From the NCBI GenBank assembly GCA_035578175.1, contig JAQMRL010000014.1, positions 11,570,274 to 11,634,273 of the forward strand: a DNA stretch of 64,000 bases, given 5' to 3'. Each line of letters opens with the position of its first letter. The stretch's first letter is position 1. Shown here in pieces: positions 32,620-43,789 of this stretch. The position numbers and the translations under genes are program-made. Under the pieces are notes generated by a model, which saw only the letters and a program-made list of their open reading frames with translations, did not search any database and was not told the origin of the DNA. The stretch is from Catonia carolina. Its lineage: Eukaryota; Arthropoda; Insecta; Hemiptera; Achilidae.

Positions 32620-33250
32620 TCCCCCACTATTCATGGTGCTTGTATTTTGCAGTTTATTGAAGGTGTCAAATGCATTTTCTATAATGCTTTCTAGTTCGGC
32701 TGGGTTTTGTGGTTTTGAAGAAAACACCAATCCTTTATAATACCCCACAGTGAAAATCACATGGGGTTAAGTCTGGCCAGCGCGCAGGGCAATCAATTGT
32801 ACCACAGCGACCAATTCATTCATTAAATTTGGAATTCAAAAGTTTTACAACTTCGATACCAAAATATGCTAGGGCCCTATCTTGTCCCCAGATGTGCAAT
32901 TGAAAATTGTAAGCAGGATTGTTTTCAAGTTCCAGAAAGACTAGTACCTGAAGTACCTGTTAGTAACTTTCAGAGTTAACATTTCTCTCAAAAAAATAAG
33001 GATCTATCAATGCAGTACTCGAAATTTCTCCCCATACCTTAACACCAAGCACATTAAACTCTTCTTGGATTACCTTATGAGGATTTGCATCCGACACGTA
33101 AACGCAGTTACGTTGATTAACACGTTCATTGAGTTCGAAACATGCCTCAACAAACCACAAAATCGATCACAAGAAATTTGGATCGGCTTCTGTACAAATA
33201 GCGACTGCCTCACAGAATTCCAATTGCCTAACGGGATCACCCTCGTAAAT
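32620..33250 (-). pseudogene. Mariner/Tc1-type transposase remnant
   Basis: The - strand gives FVEACFELNERVNQRNCVYV, SDANPHKVIQEEFNVLGVKV and ALIDPYFFERNVNSE, then a frame break and WIGRCGTIDCPARWPDLTPC. This is the order of a DDE_3-type insect transposase (ENP-H region, FFF-NVN, W-PDLTP-DF). Stops and shifts make it a pseudogene. Its ends were not located, though GGGCCACCCGGTA at about 33390 could be a terminus. Confidence 0.75.
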
Positions 33251-33439
33251 AAGTAAAGATGGACGATACGGCTCAGTGACTCACCTCACTATAACAGAAT
33301 TAATGTTATACGTGGTTCCTGCTAACATAACAATGTTACAAACTTATTGATATAAAATATTCTATTTCATGGGGAAACTGACATTTGGGCCACCCGGTAT
33401 TCATTATTTTTCTACGCGCTCTCCCACTCTAGAAGTGCA

Positions 33440-33762
33440 TTTTTCATATTGAATTGGGAGCTTTTTTAATCCATCATCATAAAAATTCTTCAGTTGTTCT
33501 TGTAGCCATTGGAGGACACATTCTTCTACTGTTTCGTTGTCATTGAAACGCTGGCATCGAAGCACTTCTTTAACGGGTCCAAAAAGATGGTTGGGTGGAA
33601 GGTAAGATGGGAAGGACTACAATAGGATTGGATGTTCTAGCAGTTTCCATCCTAATGCATCCAATTTCTGCATGGTTAGCGACACAAGGCCTGGCCTTGT
33701 CATGCAGAAGAATAATATTTCCGACCGATTGCTTCTTCCTTTTCATTCAAAATGTCAATTTA
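33440..33762 (-). pseudogene. Mariner transposase C-terminal remnant
   Basis: The - strand reads ILLHDKARPCVANHAEI and, after a shift, CQRFNDNETVEECVLQWLQE with LPIQYEKC. This matches the D-box and C-terminus of a mariner transposase with substitutions (HDNARPH replaced by HDKARPC). It abuts a Tigger-like fragment. The + strand open frame at 33595 is a shadow. Confidence 0.65.
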
Positions 33763-34103
33763 ACGAGTCAGGGATCTAGCAGCATTAAAGCGAAAGAACA
33801 ATGTTAAGCAACATAAAATAAGCAATTTTTTTTAAAAACAATGAACTGCAATAGGTAAATGATTTTTGTTTCTAATAACAACTTAAAATATTTCATCTTA
33901 AAGTATTTTTATTTTTATTTATTATGATTCTGTATAATTCCACAATTTTCATTGTTTTTCCACTAATAAAACTGATATTTTTCACTACTAAGTATATTTA
34001 TCTTATTATTATTGCCTTTCTCAAGTGTGATCGATTATCCGAAAAAATCGGTCAACCGAAAATTGTCATGCCCTAATTCTTTAAGATAATCAGTACTTTA
34101 CTG
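33763..34103 (-). mobile_element. Tigger-like fragment
   Basis: Inverted match to 14378-14718, with one TIR (CAGTACTTTACTG at the right end, followed by TA). The transposase part is absent. Confidence 0.7.
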
Positions 34104-34600
34104 TAATGCTTTCTTCGTTCAGTCAGTAAAAAATAAAAAAAAAATACAATAGACAAGGGATTACTGTATTCTTACATTATATTAAATTATTTACTTTCAA
34201 CATTATATACCTAAAAATTACTTAAATTACATTATTTACAATTATTTTTGTTTACTTAATTTTGTAACTATTCTTTTCATTCAAAAATAACAAAATTCTT
34301 AACTAAGTGCTTTTAGTTTCAAGTTGGATTTATTTTCACCATTAGATTCATTGCAATTTGTTAATAATTTATCATTATTTACATCAAGATATATATTTTT
34401 ACTTACTTTTTACACTATTCATTATAAAATTGATGAAAAATAGTACCAATAATGAATAATTATTTTAAAAATCTTAATGTGAGAGTACAATGAATATAAT
34501 GGTAGGTACTTAGTAAAATGAATTTTTAATAACATATTCTTTGGCACCATTATAAATATATGACAATTTTTGGCATATATATGTTAAACCACTGCCCATA
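34104..34600. other. AT-rich intergenic DNA
   Basis: No recognised feature. Confidence 0.4.
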
Positions 34601-34601
34601 A

Positions 34602-34980
34602 CAAACAGGTGGAGAGTCAAATTATTTACACTCAATCTGTTTGTTGCAGGGCTAAAATAAATAGTTCTGTTTCATATCACATGGTCAGCCAATTAAATGA
34701 CTGAATCATTTAAGAACAGAAGAGGTAGAGGTGTAAAAGACACTAAACAGAGTTATCTCCTCTGAAAGTAATGAATTTCATTATACAGCCAGACCCTGTG
34801 GTGAATAAAGTAAAAGTGTCATTTGCAGAGTGGAAAATATGTGCTTTTTGGAGGGCCCGGTGTGCTGATAAGCGTACTTTCTCACTCAGTGAGGAAGGCA
34901 TTGGTAAACTACCTCACTCCTTGTTTTACTAAATAAAAAGGTTTAAACCAGCCTTTCGGCTGATGACCTAAACAACAACA
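34602..34980 (+). repeat. Rep-A interspersed repeat
   Basis: Near-complete copy from AACAGGTGGAGAGTCAAATT to GGCTGATGACCTAAACAACA, with a small deletion before the tail. Confidence 0.75.
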
Positions 34981-35521
34981 TGTTAAACCGTTTACCAACC
35001 TCAGGTTACTTATGTATTAACATTTTCAGCACGGCAGCTAGAATGTTGAATGCTTCACTACGCTGACCCACCATTGCACTGAAAAAATACCGTGATACCA
35101 AGTGGCATCAGTCAACCACACGGATGATCTTACTTATTTATTCATAAATATTTTTCTTCATTTTCAAAACCTTAAAAAACTGTCATAAACCTTTTACCTT
35201 GATGCCAAAGAATTAAAAAAAAAGATTTTTAAAATGTAATTAATTCATAATGTTATTTTAATGTTAAATATGTACATTTCTTAAACTGAAATACATTTTT
35301 GTAACGGTTTCTTTTATTTTCGAAATAATTTCTAAAGATAAAATCGTACGTGCTCTCATATGTAGATAAAATCAATGAAATAATAGAATACAAAGTAAAT
35401 GCAAACAGTTTAATGTCCACAGGACACCCAGTAAGTATTGTTTAAATATAAGTCTATATTCAATATTTAAGAACGTTTATACTGAGTCACAAAACTTTGA
35501 CTTTCTTAAATTTTGTGTAAA
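34981..35521 (-). other. Probable 3' UTR or flank of the RanBP3-like gene
   Basis: Lies immediately downstream of the RanBP3-like stop on the - strand. No repeat family is recognised. On the - strand AATAAA-like signals are present in AT-rich sequence, but the transcript end cannot be fixed. Confidence 0.35.
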
Positions 35522-35650
35522 TCACTGACTACTCTCTGGTTTACTAGAATCTGTATCAGTACCGTTTTGACAAGCGCCCGTTAAATCTTTCTGTAATTTT
35601 ATCCTAGATTCTAGAACACGGTACAGCATATCACTCTCTGATGGACTTGA
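35522..35650 (-). CDS. RanBP3: RanBP3-like exon K (last coding exon)
   Basis: Follows the acceptor TTTCAG (minus strand, ending 35651) and reads SSPSESDMLYRVLESRIKLQ, then KDLTGACQNGTDTDSSKPES, to the TGA stop. It supplies the C-terminal helix of the Ran-binding domain (the LYRVLESRI part) and a short acidic/Ser tail, shorter than the vertebrate C-terminus. A palindromic mariner derivative ends 56 bases upstream of this acceptor. Confidence 0.9.
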   Translation of the reverse strand, partial: SSPSESDMLYRVLESRIKLQKDLTGACQNGTDTDSSKPESSQ

Positions 35651-35706
35651 CTGAAACAAATTAAATACATTAACAATATTTACAAATTTTATTCTATAGA
35701 AGTATA

Positions 35707-36634
35707 AGAGGTGTGGCTATTAAATAACAAGACTGACCTAAAAAAATTTTATCTTAATTTTATACATAATCACATATTGTCACCTTCAATATACACTCCT
35801 TCTCTATCCCTACAACATTCCATGTGAATTTTCCATTAATGGAAACATTGCTGGAAGTCATCTTCTGTCAGCTCCTTCAGGACATGTGCTGCTTTCTCTT
35901 TTACAGCTTCCACAGACTCAAATCTAGTCCCTTTTAATTCAGATTTCACTTTAGCGAACAGGTAGAAGTCATATGGTGCAAGATCTGGTGAATAAGATGG
36001 ATGTCTATCAATGAGATGCTGTACTTGGCTAGGAACCTCTTGACAGATAATGCGGAATGAGCTGGTGCATTGTCTTGGTGGAGAACCCATGATGTGTCCT
36101 TCCACATTTCAGGGCATTTTTTCCTTACTCATTGACGTAGTTTAGAAAGTACCTCAAAGTAGTACTAACATTGATTAATTGTTTGACCTTCAGGAACCCA
36201 GTAAAGGTAAACAATCCCATAAATATAAAAAAAACAATCATCATTGCTTTAAATTTTGACTACCTCATTCGAGCTTTTTTTGGCTCTCGGTGAAGTTCGG
36301 CTCTTCCAGTGCATGGATTGGCACTTAGTTTTCGGATCATAAGTAAAAAACCCCGTTTCATCACATGTTATTATCTTCTACCTGTTCCCTAAGGTGAAAT
36401 CTGCATTAAAAGGGTCAAGATGAGTCTGTGGAAGCTGTAAAAGAGAAAGCGGCACGAGTCCTGAAGGAGCTGACATAAGATGACTTCCAGCACTGTTACC
36501 AACAATGGAAAATTTGCATGAAGCGTTGTAGGGATAGATATTGAGTGTATATTGAAGGTGATGAATAAGTGATTATGTATAAATATAAAATAAAATTTTT
36601 TATGTCAGTCTCGTTATTTAACAGCCACACCTCA
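35707..36634. mobile_element. Palindromic mariner derivative, copy M2
   Basis: Same structure and internal junction as M1 (ATCTTCTACCTGTTCCCTAA at about 36370): 3' two-thirds of mariner inverted, then the mariner 3' end in + orientation. Left TSD TA; the right flank has mutated. In the last intron of the RanBP3-like gene. Confidence 0.85.
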
Positions 36635-36664
36635 AAAACAAATACCAAAAGTTATGACAATACT

Positions 36665-36760
36665 TTTTTGTCATCAGTCTTTCGGCTGGTTTGATGCAGT
36701 TATCCAAGCTATTCTATCTTGTGAAAGTAGTTTCATATCTACACAGAGCGCATGGTAAAT
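36665..36760 (+). repeat. Possible LINE/SINE 3'-end fragment
   Basis: GTCATCAGTCTTTCGGCTGG followed by TTTGATGCAG resembles a 3'-end phrase common in arthropod retroelements. Only ~90 bp; family not assigned. Confidence 0.4.
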
Positions 36761-37087
36761 ATGATTGTCGGTGTAGCTGCGCAAACAGTTCAGATTCAGT
36801 CGGTAGATTTCGTGTCTTAGTACCGAACTGCCGATTAAATCACAGGCACTGAACGATGTAAATTATCATCTATTAGCGACGTTATAAACATTCAATTGTA
36901 AACATTGTATCAACATTTAACGCCTATCGCATAAACACATTACAGATTAATATTTTCAGGTTAGCTGATATACAAAGTTGCGAAAGCGAAGTGACTCAAA
37001 ACATGTATATCCAGTGAAAACTCAATTTCGAACGAAAGTAAACACAACTTTTTCTTGATGAAACATTCAACATTAAAATTTGGTAAT

Positions 37088-37150
37088 GTTTTTCATTTCA
37101 CATAATAAAGAGAAAGTCATGTGCGTTTCACAACAGATTTGGTTTTTTTT
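37088..37150 (+). repeat. Rep-B 3'-end fragment
   Basis: AGAGAAAGTCATGTGCGTTT and CACAACAGATTT match the Rep-B 3' end. A - strand piece of the other Rep-B end lies just before it (about 36998-37030), so this is a scrambled remnant. Confidence 0.45.
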
Positions 37151-37265
37151 TCAATTAACCTGTGACAAGCAGCATCAAGACGAAATATAACAAATTTAAA
37201 ACAAAAAATGATGAATGCACTCCTAAAACAAGACTAAAATGAATTGTCAAAACAATAATACTTAC

Positions 37266-37361
37266 AGATATTAAGAACACCTTAATCTGGCCAACACTAT
37301 CCATAGCAGTCATTCTTACTATTTTTCTATTAGGTTTTTCTATTTTCATTCCCGCCCAAAT
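37266..37361 (-). CDS. RanBP3: RanBP3-like exon J (Ran-binding domain)
   Basis: 32 codons in phase 0: IWAGMKIEKPNRKIVRMTAM, then a segment ending GQIKVFLIS. This is the core of the Ran-binding domain, with the conserved WA-M-I, RMTAMD and KVFLIS elements expected in RanBP3. Acceptor TTTTTTCAG, donor GTAAGT. Confidence 0.95.
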
Positions 37362-37790
37362 CTGAAAAAAGAAAACTTTAATTTAGATAAAGCACAATTT
37401 TAATAACACTTTCCTTGTAGTGAGATATGTTCATGGAAAACCTTTAGCATGAGTTATTAAGGGGGGTAGTCTGCCCAAAAATAAAAATCTCTTAAAGTTG
37501 AATAATATCGGACTTACCGTATTATTCCGAAAACAAGCCGCACCCGAATTTAAGCCGCATCGGAAAAATTACGATCAAAACTAGGAAATAAATTTCAAGT
37601 ACAGTACTTTTAAGTTTTTGAAAGTATTATATTTTTTAAGAAGAAAATATCGTACAAACAAATACACTTACTACTTAATTAGCATTTAGAAGTTTTTGTT
37701 TATTTTTTGTTCAATACCGAACACAAGGATTCATCTACATTATTTGTGTTTTCTTCCGGTTTCTTTGGTGGATGTCTTTTCCGCGTTTTT

Positions 37791-37867
37791 ACCCAAAAAG
37801 TAGCCGCAGGACTTGCGATACCAATAATTCGAAATTGGTATCGCAAGTCCTGCGCTACTTTTTGGGT
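37791..37867. repeat. Long perfect hairpin
   Basis: Left arm (35 nt, 37791-37825) and right arm (34 nt, 37834-37867) are inverse copies apart from one bulged C. The loop is the 8 nt AATTCGAA. Arms begin ACCCAAAAAGTAGC and end GCTACTTTTTGGGT. Confidence 0.85.
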
Positions 37868-38044
37868 ACTTGTATAGACAAAGTACCCTTAACCTATAAC
37901 ATCACTCATGGCGATGTATAAAATACAAAAAAAAAACAAATGATAGGATAAAAAACAAAATGAAATAAAAGAAAACTGCTACCAAACTTTATACTGTAAC
38001 ACCAAACTGATCAAAATGACTGTACACGTACTACATAAGGAGTG

Positions 38045-38145
38045 TGTCTCTCCCCTCCCCCTCTCTCTTTCTCTCCCCCTCTCTCTTGCTCTCTTTCTCT
38101 CTCCCTCCCCTCCCACTCACCCTCTCCCTCCCCCCCTCTCTCTAT
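38045..38145 (+). repeat. CT-rich microsatellite
   Basis: Irregular run of CTCTCTC and CCCCTCTCTC units, purely pyrimidine except for a few bases. Confidence 0.85.
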
Positions 38146-38289
38146 TCATGCCTATTTATGCTTAATAAGAAACGATTATTATTATTAAAGTGCGAATGCA
38201 AGCCGCAAGTCAAATTATGGAACCGATTTTTAGGAGAAAACTGCGGCTTGTATTCGGAACAATACGGTATATACTTTGAAAATGAAAGT

Positions 38290-38672
38290 TAGTTAATACA
38301 TATATACCTGCCTAAAAAAAAAAGTAAAAATACCCCCTACATCCTGTAAAATAAGGACACATGTGAGAAAATAGTCTTTTATGGGGACTACGATATCTAA
38401 ACAACGATATAAGAAAAAGTCTTGGTTTTTTCCCAGAAAATGCAGAAAATTAATATATATAATCTATCAGATTCATTTTGCTGTTCAACTCTCCTACTAA
38501 AAATAATTTTAAAAAACAAATTTTGAGAAAATCTGGTAATTGTGTTTGTTAAAATGTGTTTTTAGAAATGTTTGTTACAGTTACTCTGTCAGATTATAGA
38601 GCAAGAAATTCTGAACATTTTAAAAAAAAGATCATTAAAATATCTTCAGTACAACCCGAGATATGCTGGTCC
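38290..38672. other. Intron sequence, no feature
   Basis: AT-rich intron of the RanBP3-like gene with no recognised repeat. Confidence 0.4.
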
Positions 38673-39180
38673 CCAGTACATAAGCATTCTTGCATTCCCA
38701 TTCTAGCATGGGTAATATGAATAGGGTTTTTAAAATTCAAAAGAAAGCTATTAGGTGTATGGTGGGAACTAACCAGCTAACCTCATGCAGGCCACTATAT
38801 AAGGAGCTTAAATTGCTTACAGTTCCCTCCCTCTACATTTTTGAGGTGATTATGTATGTTAGGCAAAATAATTTTATGCAGAATTCAATGTTCACAATCA
38901 TAACACGAGAAACAGGAATGATTATTATGTGGCTAATCACTCCACAAAATTGTTTGAACAAAAACCTACTTATGCAGGGAGAAAATTCATAAATAAATTA
39001 CCCCAATCTTTAAAGTGTTGTGAGGATTTGAATTCCTTTAAAAAAAATCTAAAAAAATTACTTGATCGGTGAAACTTTTTATAGCGTACAAGAATTTCTT
39101 TCTTGATAGTAGTGATACATTGTGTGATTCTTATATGTATTTCAGGTGTTATATCTGACGACATGTCCTATACTCCGATA
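38673..39180 (+). pseudogene. LINE L-b 3' fragment
   Basis: The + strand reads MGNMNRVFKIQKKAIRCMVG and FEVIMYVRQNNFMQN, then broken frames and a 3' UTR ending GTTATATCTGACGACATGTC. It matches the inverted copy at 49620-50100. A TATA/GTAC-rich stretch (39180-39240) follows. Confidence 0.75.
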
Positions 39181-39240
39181 GTACTATATATATATATATA
39201 TACTATCGATAGTACTATAATCTAGTACTATCGATGTTAC
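39180..39240. repeat. AT microsatellite with AGTACTATCGAT repeats
   Basis: A (TA)n run between copies of AGTACTATCGATA-like palindromic units, directly after the LINE 3' end. Confidence 0.7.
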
Positions 39241-41067
39241 TATCACTAGAAAGCACAAAATTCAAGCTTTCAAAGAAGGCTAAAACCACAGATTCCTTTA
39301 AGAGATATGAAAATTTTAAAGTAACAATTTATTGTCAACTTTTTGTTGTCATGATGACGTGAAATATGTACGTAAATATTTTTTTACTAAACATCCGGTT
39401 GTTGTATAAACTGTAACGTCTGGTCTTCAGACCGTTACATATTTTATTTTAAATTTTATTTTTCAGCGGTTGTTCTAATTATCTGCGTATCAGCTGATTT
39501 ATTATCTACTTTTATGTTGTGTCCGAGAGCTAGCGAATTTATTGAATACTTTCCTGGTTGACGGGAGTCATGTCTCGACAGTCGAAATGTAAGGTCGTAC
39601 ATTATTGCTCAGTAATGTACGGGCCTATTTCGTCGTCTGCATCACGAAGTGACGTATCTCAAAAAAATCGAAATTTGAGTTAGGTCGCCTATGAATGTGT
39701 CTGGGTGTATTCTACAATATCACGAACTGACTTATCAATATCTTCGTTATTAACAAAGATACGAGCAATAATGTTTCTGCGTAACTCACAAAAAGTGATG
39801 AATTGTAGAATTTATACTAAAAAGATCTGTTTTTGCGGTTATAATTAATTAGTTTCGTATCTATTTTTAAAAGTCTTTTCGGATTGTGCAAGTTGTTTAA
39901 AAAATAAATTTTGTAATTCTTTTATGACCAATTTAAATTTTAGTAAGTTAATTGGCCGAAAACATTCCGGAACTGAGAACTCTTACGGGTATCTATTGAT
40001 TTAAAGTGTTTGTGCGTGTTATTTAAACTAGAACTATGTTTTTTTTTTGTATTGAACTTTGTTACGATTATCTGGGTTCGATTCCCCGTGCATAACCTTA
40101 AGGATTAAAATAGAAATGAGATAGTTCATCATCAAATAAAACAAAACAAGTAAAAATGCAAACGCTACTGAGTCCATCTATTTACAATAAGTGGAAGGAG
40201 GTATTTGTTTAATAAACTGAAAAGAATGGTATGTAATTATTTATTTAATTTTACTTCTGAATCAACCTTATTGCGTGGATTTTCATTTACTGCTGCCAAC
40301 ATGTTCTGGCCGTTCAATTGATGGTTTAGACAGATGGATCTCTTATGGTCAAGCATGTTCTTGAGTAAATTGTTAACTATTTTATTTTATCTGTTTCGAG
40401 TTTTTTTTTAAAACAGCAGAGTAGCCTTTGCATTAAAATAACTAAAGAAGTTTTTATAAAATTTTCATCCTGTATTCTATATTTTTATAAATTTTTTTTG
40501 TAACTTAAATACCATTACAAAACTTTTGTATTTGTCTTGCCAGTATTGCTGGATGTTTCTCAGTTATACTTATTAAATAAAATGGAAAATGGCCAATCTT
40601 TCTTATATTCTATTCATAATTTAACAACCATGGTTGATTTCAAATCTTATTTACAAAATAGGGCAGTTATTGTTAAAACTAAATATTTTTGGTAATAAAT
40701 AATTTTATAACTTAGCTTTTGAATATTAATTAGATATTTTTATTAAATTGTGTATTATTTCGTTAACTAAGTTGAGTCATGTTTTTATAAAAGTAATTAA
40801 CATTATTAATTTTTATTGATTTTTGCCATTATATGCTATTACTGTATTATTCTTATTTTTTCATTAAATTTAATATTTTGATTGAAGTTTTATGTGCAAC
40901 CGCAACTTGAGTGTATTTATTTGTTTTAGCTTCCTTTACTGTTTTTTTTGTTAACGCCCCTACCAACCTATCGATGTAGATAGAGGGGCTGTTACAAAAC
41001 AAGTTATTTATATCGTTGGATTCAGAAGGTACATTACTGAGGCAAATTTTATTCAATTTGTCAGGTA
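39241..41067. other. Intron sequence, no gene recognised
   Basis: Intron between RanBP3-like exons I and J. A short perfect hairpin, GTACATTATTGCTCAGTAATGTAC-like (arms GTACATTA and TAATGTAC), lies at about 39597-39620. No coding exon or known element is seen; it includes AT-rich stretches and the small open frame 40853-41056 (-) without a domain. Confidence 0.4.
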
Positions 41068-41069
41068 TA

Positions 41070-42081
41070 CAGGGTGATTCATGAAGTTCTCCCCCCCACT
41101 TCTACAGCACATTGTACTAGTAAAAATAATGAAAAAATGTTATATAAACATAGGTCCGAAAACGCTTCGTTAGCGAGTTACAGCTAGCGAAAGTTTCGCC
41201 TGGATTTCAGTTCACCAGGTGAAATGAGGTCTTCCTGGAATTGTGGTAAGGTAGATTAAGGGGCGAATTCAATCATTTCTTATGGTTTTTCATCTGATAA
41301 ATTGAATAAAACAGGTCCCAGAACTGTAAGTTAAATAGTTTTTGAGAAAACCAGTGTCAAATGCAAAAAATGGAGTGAAAATCACATTTTTTCATCTTTG
41401 GGCAAGAATAACTTTGTTATTTCACCAAGAAACAGTTAAAATTTTTCAATAAAAAATGTAGAAAATTTTATTCTGAACAAACCGGTGTAAATTAAGTACA
41501 CAGAAAGCGAATAGTTTTTGAGAAAACCAGTGTCAAATGCAAAAAAATGGAGTGAAAAAAACACATTTTTTCATTTTAGTTTTTCCGGTTAATTTTACTT
41601 TGTACTCTTATGAATAAAAACTCATTTAATCAAACATCTATTCGCTTTCTGTGTACTTAATTTACACCGGTTTGTTCAGAATAAAATTTTCTACATTTTT
41701 TATTGAAAAATTTTAACTGTTTCTTGGTGAAATAACAAAGTTATTCTTGCCCAAAGATGAAAAAATGTGATTTTCACTCCATTTTTTGCATTTGACACTG
41801 GTTTTCTCAAAAACTATTTAACTTACAGTTCTGGGACCTGTTTTATTCAATTTATCAGATCAAAAACCATAAGAAATGATTGAATTCGCCCCTTAATCTA
41901 CCTTACCACAATTCCAGGAAGACCTCATTTCACCTGGTGAACTGAAATCCAGGCGAAACTTTCGCTAGCTGTAACTCGCTAACGAAGCGTTTTCGGACCT
42001 ATGTTTATATAACATTTTTTCATTATTTTTACTAGTACAATGTGCTGTAGAAGTGGGGGGAGAACTTCATGAATCACCCTG
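41070..42081. mobile_element. Fold-back element with 444-bp arms
   Basis: Ends CAGGGTGATTCATGAAGTTC and GAACTTCATGAATCACCCTG, flanked by TA. Left arm 41070-41513 and right arm 41638-42081 are inverse copies of equal length, differing at very few positions (one C/G change near the CATCTGATAAATTG segment). The spacer is 124 bp and holds a second copy of TTTTTGAGAAAACCAGTGTC. No coding capacity. Such an element in an intron would give a long RNA hairpin. Confidence 0.9.
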
Positions 42082-42109
42082 TATAAGAAATGTATAAAAA
42101 AATATATAC

Positions 42110-42272
42110 GTATTATATGAAAAGTATATAAGAAACCATCAGATTTTTCTCTTTATTACAGCCTTAAAATATCTAAATGGTCTCATTTCACTGAGGAGAA
42201 CTGAATTCTCGGCAAAATCTTTGACCCTGTATAACTCGCTAACAAACAATTTTCAGGACTATGTTTATAATA
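42110..42272. repeat. Diverged fragment related to the fold-backs
   Basis: AACTCGCTAACAAACAATTTTCAGGACTATG resembles the AACTCGCTAACGAAGCGTTT part of the 41-kb fold-back arm, with the same flanking order. It abuts a mariner. Confidence 0.45.
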
Positions 42273-43033
42273 CGATTGTCATTCGTAAAATAAGGTTCCC
42301 ATGATTTTTAAAAATAGACAGCTATATTTTTTATCTTAGTGTTATGCATCAATTTAAAGCTTAAAACTTACGCTATTTTTCTACATAATCGCCGTTTCTG
42401 TCCAAACACTTTTGCAGACGATGCTCCAACTTTTCTATCCTTATGTTATAGAATTCTGCCGCCAATCCTTTGAAGAATCAAGTAACCTCTTCCTTGACTT
42501 CATCATCGGTACTGAAGCGTAGGCCACCTAAGTGTTCCTTTAATTTTGGGAATAAGTGATCATCACTTGGGGCTAGGTCCGGGCTGTAGGGGGATGGGGC
42601 TCAACAGTCCAGCCAAAATCTGTCAGCTGTTCTTGAGTTTGATGTGAGACATGAGGTCGAGCGTTGTCATGGAGAAGCCTCACACCACTGGACAATCTTC
42701 CTCTCCGGCGGTTCTGGATCGCGCATCTCAGTTTTTTAATGTGTCGCAGTATCTGTCAGAGTTTACTGTTGTTCCTTGATGAATTTCAATAGGTGAAATC
42801 CGTTTTGCATTTAAAAAACGAACCTCAGCGCGAATTTCGCATCTGGCGGTAACAACAATAGGGAGCTCCATTTTCGAAGGCTGCTAGTCCGGCACTGATC
42901 GACGTAGCGAGGCGGGAGTGGTGCGGAAAAAGAGAGGGAGAGCTGATGAGTAAGACAGTGTTGCCAGATTTCTCCCAGCACATCGCATTCTGTCTCAGCA
43001 GCTTAGGGAACCTTATTTTACGAATGACCCTCG
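42273..43033 (-). mobile_element. Internally deleted mariner
   Basis: TIRs starting CGATTGTCATTCGTAAAATA (left) and CGAGGGTCATTCGTAAAATA (right, inverted), flanked by TA. The - strand keeps a short transposase N-terminus (CEIRAEVRFLNAKRISPIEI) fused to the C-terminal third (LHDNARPHVSHQTQEQL, then KLKEHLGGLRFSTDDEVKEE, ending DRNGDYVEK). The middle, including the first catalytic Asp region, is deleted and several stops are present. Confidence 0.8.
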
Positions 43034-43120
43034 TATATAAACTTTTTTTTATTTTTAACAATAGAATGAGCTTCCGAGACATTACCGTATAGTTTTACAT
43101 AACCCTATATATTTTATTAC

Positions 43121-43285
43121 CTTGGTATTCATTAGAACACGGAGTGTACCAGACATTCTAACTATGACTCTTGACTGTGTGACTTTTTTCGCTGTAACAG
43201 GAGGATCGTTCACTCTTAGACTACCATGGACACCTTCTGAATAATTAAATTTTGACCCGTCATACACAAACAGTTTACAGTCCAT
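43121..43285 (-). CDS. RanBP3: RanBP3-like exon I (Ran-binding domain)
   Basis: 55 codons in phase 0: MDCKLFVYDGSKFNYSEGVH, GSLRVNDPPV, and SRVIVRMSGTLRVLMNTK before GTAATA. It matches the first strands of the RanBP3 Ran-binding domain (CKLFV, G-LR-ND, SR--MR--G-LR--LNTK). The Met at the start is internal, following the acceptor TTTTCCAG. Confidence 0.95.
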
Positions 43286-43395
43286 CTGGAAAACATCAAA
43301 ATAGATATTAAAAAAAACACTATAAGAACATTTAAATAAATAAAAAGTAAAAACTAAAATATTTAAAATCATGAAAAAATTAATTAATCATTTAA

Positions 43396-43785
43396 CCCTT
43401 CGACTAAGGGAGAAGCATATATGCTTCAATTGGACTTTCCAAGCTTCGGACAACCGTAGCATGCATATTTATAAAGCTATCAACACGTATCATATCTCAA
43501 ATTATGCGCCTTAAAATGCAGTTTTATTTGTTATAAAATACTACGGGATTCCTATTAGTATATGGGATAAGGGGACGGGAAAAGTTGGGCCAACGTAACA
43601 TCTGAGTTTCGTCGCTATCAAACTTTGAATATTTCAATTTTGAGTTGGTAAAACTGTTCTCCTCTCACTACAGTGTTTATTTCACCAAAGACACAGCTTA
43701 TAGTAACAAACACACACGTGTTTTGAGACAGGAAATCAGTTTGTCTTTCTGGGAGCGTGCGTGAAAGGACTCTGCAATTTAAGGG
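43396..43785. mobile_element. TTAA-flanked element (piggyBac-type MITE)
   Basis: TTAA at 43392-43395 and 43786-43789; ends CCCTTCGACTAAGGG and CAATTTAAGGG. 390 bp, no coding region. Confidence 0.55.
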
Positions 43786-43789
43786 TTAA

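Larger units (their letters stand above)
37517..38267. mobile_element. TIR DNA element with embedded hairpin
   Basis: Termini CCGTATTATTCCGAAAACAA and the inverse ending GGAACAATACGG, flanked by TA. The TIRs continue into a GCCGCA motif. Inside are a 35-bp near-perfect hairpin (37791-37867) and a CT-rich microsatellite (38045-38145). No transposase. The open frame at 38044-38292 is the microsatellite. Confidence 0.7.

Noticed and set aside
38044..38292. Ser/Leu/Pro-rich small protein
   Set aside because: It is the translation of a CT microsatellite.
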